This document shows positions 3,663 through 5,716 of a stretch of DNA of 5,716 bases, in pieces. The notes beneath the pieces were generated by a model that saw nothing but the letters and a program-made list of their open reading frames with translations, did no database searches and was not told the origin of the DNA. Source of the DNA: an uncultured Collinsella sp. GTDB lineage: Bacteria > Actinomycetota > Coriobacteriia > Coriobacteriales > Coriobacteriaceae. The stretch spans positions 1 to 5,716 of the forward strand of contig CABUCA010000094.1 of the NCBI GenBank assembly GCA_902489965.1, written 5' to 3'. A program made the position numbers and the translations under genes. The number at the start of each line of letters is the position of its first letter. Position 1 is the first letter of the stretch.

Positions 3663-5716
3663 ATGGCACAGACCACGACAGATACCGCCGCCAGCACCGT
3701 CTCCGGCGCCGGCGCCGCCAGCTCATTCTCGGGCGGCACGGGAACCGAAGCCGAGTTTGGCTCGCTCGGCGCGCTCTCCCCCACCTGGTGGGAGCCCGAG
3801 GACGGCAGTGAGCCCGAACCATGGCTCACGCCCGATCAGGCCTTCGAACGCTTCTTTGAATGGACGAGCGATCGCGGCATTGAGCTGTGGGACCACCAAG
3901 AAGAGGCCCTCATGGACCTGGCTACCGGCGATCACGTCATTTTGGGAACACCGACCGGATCGGGTAAATCGCTCGTCGCGCTGGGCATGCTCTTTATGGG
4001 CATGGCGCAGGGCAAGCGCTGCTATTACACGGCCCCCATCAAGGCCCTGGTCAGCGAAAAGTTCTTCGACCTGGTGCAGGTGCTCGGCCGCGATAACGTC
4101 GGCATGATCACCGGCGACACGCATATCAACACCAAGGCACCCGTCATCTGCTGCACGGCCGAAATCCTTGCCAACGATGCGCTGCGCGAGGGCGATGAAG
4201 CCGACGTGGGTTGCGTGGCCATGGACGAGTTCCACTACTTTGCCGACCCCGACCGCGGCTGGGCCTGGCAGGTGCCGCTGCTCACCCTGCCCCACACGCA
4301 ATTTATGCTCATGAGCGCCACGCTTGGCGATGTCACTGCAATCGCCGCCTCTCTCGAAGAGCACACCGGCGCTGCTTGCGACCTGGTTGTCGACGCCCCG
4401 CGCCCCGTGCCCCTGAGCTATGACTACGTGACGACCTCGCTCGAGGGCACCGTCGAGCTCGCCATGCGCCGCGGAGAGGCCCCACTCTACATCGTTCACT
4501 TTAGTCAGGACGCCGCGCTTGCCACGGCACAGTCGCTTGCCAACTTTGGCATCGCTAGCAAGGAGCAGCGCGAGGCCATCAAAGAAGCAGCAAAGGGAAC
4601 GAGCTTCTCGACGGCCTTTGGTAAGATTCTCAAACGCCTGCTTGGATGCGGCGTCGGCGTGCACCATGCTGGCATGTTGCCGCGCTATCGTCTGCTGGTC
4701 GAGCGCTTGGCGCAGCAGGGCCTGCTGCCCGTCATCTGCGGTACCGACACACTCGGCGTCGGCATTAACGTACCCATCCACACCGTGGTGCTCACCGCGC
4801 TCACCAAGTTCGACGGCTACAAGATGCGTCGTCTGCGCGCCCGCGAGTTCCATCAGATTGCCGGTCGCGCCGGTCGCTCGGGCTTTGACACCGAGGGCAT
4901 GGTCATCGCCGAGGCCCCGGAGCACGAGATCGAGAACGCCAAACTCATGGCCAAAGCGGGCGACGACCCCAAAAAACTCCGTAAGATTAAAAAGAAAAAG
5001 GCCCCCGAGGGCTTTGTCGCCTGGAACAAGCAGACCTTTGAGCGCCTGATCGAGACGCAGCCCGAGACGCTCAAGCCGCGCCTGCGCATCACACACTCCA
5101 TGGTGATTAGCGTGGTCGAGCAGGGCGGCGATGCCCGAGCCCGCGTACACGACCTCATCGAGACAAGCCTGCAGACCCCCGAGGAAAAGGCTAAGCTCGA
5201 GGTTCGCGCCGACGAAATCTTCGCCACGCTCATCGATTCCGGCGTCGTCGTTCGCACCGAGGTGCCGCCCGCACCCGACGCCCCGACTGACGCCACACCA
5301 GACATCGACTATGCGCTGACGGTCGATCTGCCCGAGGACTTCGCGCTCGATCAGCCGCTCTCGCCGTTCTTGCTTGCTGCGCTGGAGCTGCTCGATCCCG
5401 AGAGCGAGACCTATACCATGGACCTGATCTCAATGGTCGAGGCAACGCTCGAGGATCCCAAACAGGTGCTGCGCGCACAGGAGCGAGCCGCACGCGATCG
5501 CGCTATGGCCGAGATGAAGGCCGACGGCATCGAGTATGAGGAGCGCTTGGAGCGCATTCAGGACGTCACATACGAAAAGCCGCTCGAGGATTTGCTCGAT
5601 GCCGCTTTTGACAAGTACTGCCAGGAAGTACCGTGGGCAAACGACTACCAGCTCTCTCCCAAGAGCGTCCTGCGCGATATGCTGGAGAGCGCGAGCGATT
5701 TTAAGGGCTACATTCA
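3663..5716 (+). CDS. Ski2-like DEAD/DEAH-box RNA helicase of the DUF3516 type, partial (C-terminus beyond the right edge)
   Basis: 684 residues are visible with no stop. The first 40 or so residues are Ala/Ser/Gly/Thr-rich and probably disordered. A Q-motif-like WDHQEEAL (76-83) leads to Walker A GTPTGSGKS (95-103), motif Ia TAPIKALVSEK (123-133), CTAEILAN (164-171), motif II DEFH (188-191), motif III SAT (218-220), YIVHFSQ (276-282), the VHHAGMLP segment (333-340), motif V GTDTLGVGINVP (360-371) and motif VI QIAGRAGRSGF (398-408). DEFH, HHAGMLP and the paired GRAGR are typical of Ski2/Mtr4-like enzymes, which unwind RNA with ATP. A lysine-rich stretch (437-446) and a long helical, acidic C-terminal part follow; the order fits bacterial helicases carrying DUF3516, recalled from memory. 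The ribosome binding site is weak (GAGAG at 3647-3651). A CATAAT hexamer (3624-3629) could be a -10 element but has no good -35. It starts 98 bases after trmB. Confidence 0.9.
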   Translation, partial: MAQTTTDTAASTVSGAGAASSFSGGTGTEAEFGSLGALSPTWWEPEDGSEPEPWLTPDQAFERFFEWTSDRGIELWDHQEEALMDLATGDHVILGTPTGSGKSLVALGMLFMGMAQGKRCYYTAPIKALVSEKFFDLVQVLGRDNVGMITGDTHINTKAPVICCTAEILANDALREGDEADVGCVAMDEFHYFADPDRGWAWQVPLLTLPHTQFMLMSATLGDVTAIAASLEEHTGAACDLVVDAPRPVPLSYDYVTTSLEGTVELAMRRGEAPLYIVHFSQDAALATAQSLANFGIASKEQREAIKEAAKGTSFSTAFGKILKRLLGCGVGVHHAGMLPRYRLLVERLAQQGLLPVICGTDTLGVGINVPIHTVVLTALTKFDGYKMRRLRAREFHQIAGRAGRSGFDTEGMVIAEAPEHEIENAKLMAKAGDDPKKLRKIKKKKAPEGFVAWNKQTFERLIETQPETLKPRLRITHSMVISVVEQGGDARARVHDLIETSLQTPEEKAKLEVRADEIFATLIDSGVVVRTEVPPAPDAPTDATPDIDYALTVDLPEDFALDQPLSPFLLAALELLDPESETYTMDLISMVEATLEDPKQVLRAQERAARDRAMAEMKADGIEYEERLERIQDVTYEKPLEDLLDAAFDKYCQEVPWANDYQLSPKSVLRDMLESASDFKGYI

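Noticed and set aside
3723..5150. A 475-codon open frame on the minus strand opposite the helicase gene.
   Set aside because: The plus strand carries a full set of helicase motifs in order. Long antisense frames are expected opposite GC-rich genes, and the translated product shows no recognisable domain.

Overview
The window is GC-rich, tightly packed bacterial chromosome. Codon use is uniform and strongly biased to G/C at third positions, and the genes carry good Shine-Dalgarno sites. From remembered family resemblance (a DUF3516-type helicase beside small methyltransferases, and an XRE-plus-DUF4097 pair), I infer a gut actinobacterium of the class Coriobacteriia, perhaps Collinsella. No rRNA or other marker gene confirms this. 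I see no tRNA or rRNA gene, insertion sequence, phage gene or CRISPR array.

Left part, minus strand (1-1465): two translationally coupled genes. The first encodes an XRE-type helix-turn-helix protein with an alanine-rich helical linker and a C-terminal membrane hairpin (743-1465). The second encodes a single-pass membrane protein with a DUF4097-like repeat domain (from 746 to beyond the left edge). The stop codon of the first overlaps the start codon of the second as ATGA. They look like a small envelope-associated regulatory module.

Middle (1466-1732): a 267-bp divergent intergenic region with no gene. It holds two perfect or near-perfect palindromes, a TTGACA hexamer and the ribosome binding sites of both flanking genes.

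Right part, plus strand (1733-5716): three genes with short gaps. The first is a class I SAM-dependent methyltransferase with Trm9/ALKBH8-like signatures (1733-2605). The second is a TrmB-type tRNA guanine-N7 methyltransferase with a variant signature motif and a C-terminal extension (2725-3564). The third is a large Ski2-like DEAD/DEAH-box helicase of the DUF3516 type, cut by the right edge (3663 onward). A weak hairpin with a T-run, then an inverted repeat, separate the first two. All three are predicted to act on RNA, so this half may be an RNA modification and processing neighbourhood, although a single operon is not demonstrated.

Nothing here is clearly a new defence or mobile system. 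The points most worth following are the Trm9-like enzyme in a bacterium, the membrane-tethered XRE/DUF4097 pair, and the altered TrmB motif.
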